Part shown: positions 4,254 to 5,734 of the stretch, one piece after another
Layout: every line of letters begins with the position of its first letter
How positions within the stretch are numbered: the stretch's first letter is position 1
NCBI GenBank assembly: GCA_020216625.1
Contig: JAIUYB010000180.1
Span: 1 to 5,734 of the forward strand
From: Desulfarculus sp.
GTDB lineage: Bacteria; Desulfobacterota; Desulfarculia; Desulfarculales; Desulfarculaceae
Direction of reading: 5' to 3'
DNA: 5,734 nt
The notes under the pieces: model-generated
What the model saw: the letters and a program-made list of their open reading frames with translations, nothing else
What the model was told of the DNA's origin: nothing
The model's database searches: none
Position numbers and translations under genes: made by a program

Positions 4254-5462
4254 ATGCCGTCCGACAAGTTCTGGCTGACACTGGCCATCCTGCCTTGGCT
4301 CCTGTTCGCGGCCCCCCCGGCCATGGCCTCGGGCCAGGCCCCGGCCCCCCTGGTCAGCCTCGGCGCCCGCCTGCTCGTGGACCTGGGTTATCATCACCTG
4401 GACGCGGAACAGACCGCCAACCAGCGCCAGGCGGTGACCAGCGCCTACGCCAACCTGGCCTCCAACTCCTACCTGCGGGCCACCTTCACCAGCCCGGACC
4501 AAGTGGCCGGAGGCATGGTGGAACTGGGGCTCAACTCCAAGCTGGGCAACGCCGAGGCAACCACCCTGCGCTATGCCTACGGGTGGTGGCGTTCCGGCCA
4601 TTTCCGGCTGTTGGCCGGCCAGGACGAGGGCTGGCTGGGCGGGCTCACCCACGCGCCCAAGCAGGCACTGGGCACCAGCCAGGCCGGCAAGGTCTATCTC
4701 TGCGAATGGGGCTTGCTCTACTCCGGCCGCCATCCCCAGGCGCGTCTGGAATACCACCGCCAGGCCTGGGCCGTCTCCCTGGCCCTGGTCCAGCCCCTGG
4801 CCGAGCTGACCCCCCAGCAGAGTGGCGGGGTGACCACCGGCTCCCAGGCCCTGCCCGCCACGGTGGACCTCTACGACCACCTGCCCCGCCTGGACCTGGC
4901 CTTTAGCTTCACCCTGGGCGGGCTGTGGCTGGGACCGGGGGTGGGCTGGGCCCAGCACCGCCTGGAAAACCCCCCGGGGGGCGACGACGCCTTCGCCAGT
5001 TGGGCCGCCATCCTGCCCTTCAAGTTCGCCCACGGCCCCCTGACCCTGAAGGGCGAGCTCCATTGGGCCCAAAACAACGACTACGAGTGGTCGGGCAACG
5101 TCCTCTCCGGCCTGCGCGGCCTGCCCCGCTCCGCGATCTTCCTGCGGCCCGACGGCTCCATCTCCGACACCCGCCAGGTGGGCGGCTTCCTGGCCGTGGA
5201 GTGGAAGCTGACCGCCCGGTGGGAGGCCACCGCCGGTCTGGGCCTGGAGCGGCTGACCAACGACGCCTGGAAGGACAGCGCCCATTACCCCCAGGATTCC
5301 TACACCCGGCGGGCCGTCTTCATCGCCTTCCCCTACCAGCTCACCCCCAACTTCACCGTCCATCCCGAGCTGGGGCTCTACGACTATGGCGACGACATCC
5401 GCAGCGGCCGGGCCTATGGCGACGAGTGGCTGGCCGGGGTGCAGTTCCGCTGGATCTTCTAG
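4254..5462 (+). CDS. Porin-like outer-membrane beta-barrel protein, second paralogue
   Basis: The protein has 402 residues. Residues 1-26 are a signal peptide with cleavage after AMA. It aligns with the upstream porin along its whole length with very few gaps. Shared blocks include ELGLxSKLGN (90-99), LRYAYGWW (105-112), HAPKQ (133-137), SGRHP (157-161), ALVQPLAELTPQQSGG (177-192), GGLWLGPG (222-229), DTRQVGGFLA (305-314) and NDAWK (336-340). It ends GVQFRWIF, again a barrel-insertion signal. The start is ATG 4254 with GGAGAGG 6 nt upstream; an ATG at 4226 is in another frame. Compared with its neighbour it uses a wider set of codons (more CTC and TTG for Leu) and has a GC-richer leader, so it is probably expressed less or under other conditions. 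Cys150 is its only cysteine. A tandem duplication followed by divergence explains the pair; substrate and family name are unknown. Confidence 0.85.
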   Translation: MPSDKFWLTLAILPWLLFAAPPAMASGQAPAPLVSLGARLLVDLGYHHLDAEQTANQRQAVTSAYANLASNSYLRATFTSPDQVAGGMVELGLNSKLGNAEATTLRYAYGWWRSGHFRLLAGQDEGWLGGLTHAPKQALGTSQAGKVYLCEWGLLYSGRHPQARLEYHRQAWAVSLALVQPLAELTPQQSGGVTTGSQALPATVDLYDHLPRLDLAFSFTLGGLWLGPGVGWAQHRLENPPGGDDAFASWAAILPFKFAHGPLTLKGELHWAQNNDYEWSGNVLSGLRGLPRSAIFLRPDGSISDTRQVGGFLAVEWKLTARWEATAGLGLERLTNDAWKDSAHYPQDSYTRRAVFIAFPYQLTPNFTVHPELGLYDYGDDIRSGRAYGDEWLAGVQFRWIF

Positions 5463-5480
5463 CTGGCCTGGATCCGGGAG

Positions 5481-5520
5481 CAGGCGCCCCCCTGGACCCG
5501 GCCCCCAGCGGGGCGGCCTG
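5481..5520 (+). terminator. Hairpin after the second porin, possible terminator
   Basis: CAGGC (5481-5485) pairs with GCCTG (5516-5520), and GCCCC (5486-5490) pairs with GGGGC (5510-5514), with G5515 bulged and a 19-nt loop. No T tract follows. Its position 18 nt after the stop codon fits a terminator, but the structure is weaker than the other two. Confidence 0.4.
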
Positions 5521-5593
5521 GGCGACATCTAGGAAAATGCTACTAAATGCCGTATTCAATGTAGGTATTTTTCATATTTTGGAAACGACGCCC

Positions 5594-5622
5594 TTGACAA
5601 CCCGGCCACTTTGCCATACACA
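5594..5622 (+). promoter_or_regulatory. Candidate sigma-70 promoter near the right edge
   Basis: A consensus TTGACA (5594-5599) is followed after exactly 17 bp by TACACA (5617-5622), a partial -10. An AT-rich patch (about 5530-5585) precedes it and could act as an UP element. Transcription would run right from about 5629. No gene is established in the remaining 105 bases, so the target lies beyond the window. Confidence 0.45.
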
Positions 5623-5734
5623 AGTTTGACCCGCTGTGCATCCGGGGCGATCGGGGCTCCGGCCGGCGGGTTGTTTCGCTGGGGAGATAATTGCGGGTTT
5701 TTCCCGGCGGCGAGAGGGGCAAGGGTGGGTCCTG

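Overview
The window is GC-rich (well above 60% in the genes), with strong Shine-Dalgarno sites, Leu encoded almost entirely by CTG in the best-expressed gene, and classical signal peptides and outer-membrane barrels. This points to a high-GC Gram-negative bacterium. The pairing of a TauE/SafE-type exporter gene carrying an exported N-terminal domain with a second small TauE/SafE gene, next to unclassified porin-like barrels, suggests a deltaproteobacterium (Desulfobacterota), perhaps of the Desulfarculus type. That taxonomic guess is inference. All real genes lie on the + strand.

Layout. Bases 1-252 hold the C-terminal end of a lipoyl(octanoyl) transferase (lipB) whose catalytic Lys and Cys are both visible. 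Bases 391-2106 hold a two-gene unit. The first gene encodes an exported, probably Ig-like domain fused to the first half of a TauE/SafE transporter. The second encodes only the matching second half. The halves are colinear, with the two landmark motifs exactly 62 residues apart in each. The genes are in the same reading frame and are separated by one TAA and 19 open codons. A perfect 17-18 bp GC hairpin closes the unit.

Bases 2168-2853 contain no gene. The first part is GC-rich and featureless. It is followed by a sharp AT-rich island (2421-2640, about 31% G+C by hand count) with repeated 9-mers, two short inverted repeats and a likely promoter, and then by a GC-rich leader of about 190 nt with two strong hairpins. 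This looks like the control region of the next gene. Bases 2854-4053 and 4254-5462 encode two paralogous porin-like outer-membrane beta-barrels, about half identical by eye. Each has a signal peptide and a C-terminal aromatic beta-signal. The first has a strong hairpin terminator. The second has its own weak promoter candidate and Shine-Dalgarno site.

The last 270 bases hold a hairpin, a short AT-rich patch and a TTGACA promoter candidate that would serve a gene beyond the window.

Together the window describes envelope transport: an inner-membrane anion (possibly sulfur oxyanion or organosulfonate) exporter split over two polypeptides, then two outer-membrane channels. A direct functional link between exporter and porins is not shown. 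The terminator at 2129-2167 and the long regulatory gap argue that they are separate transcription units.
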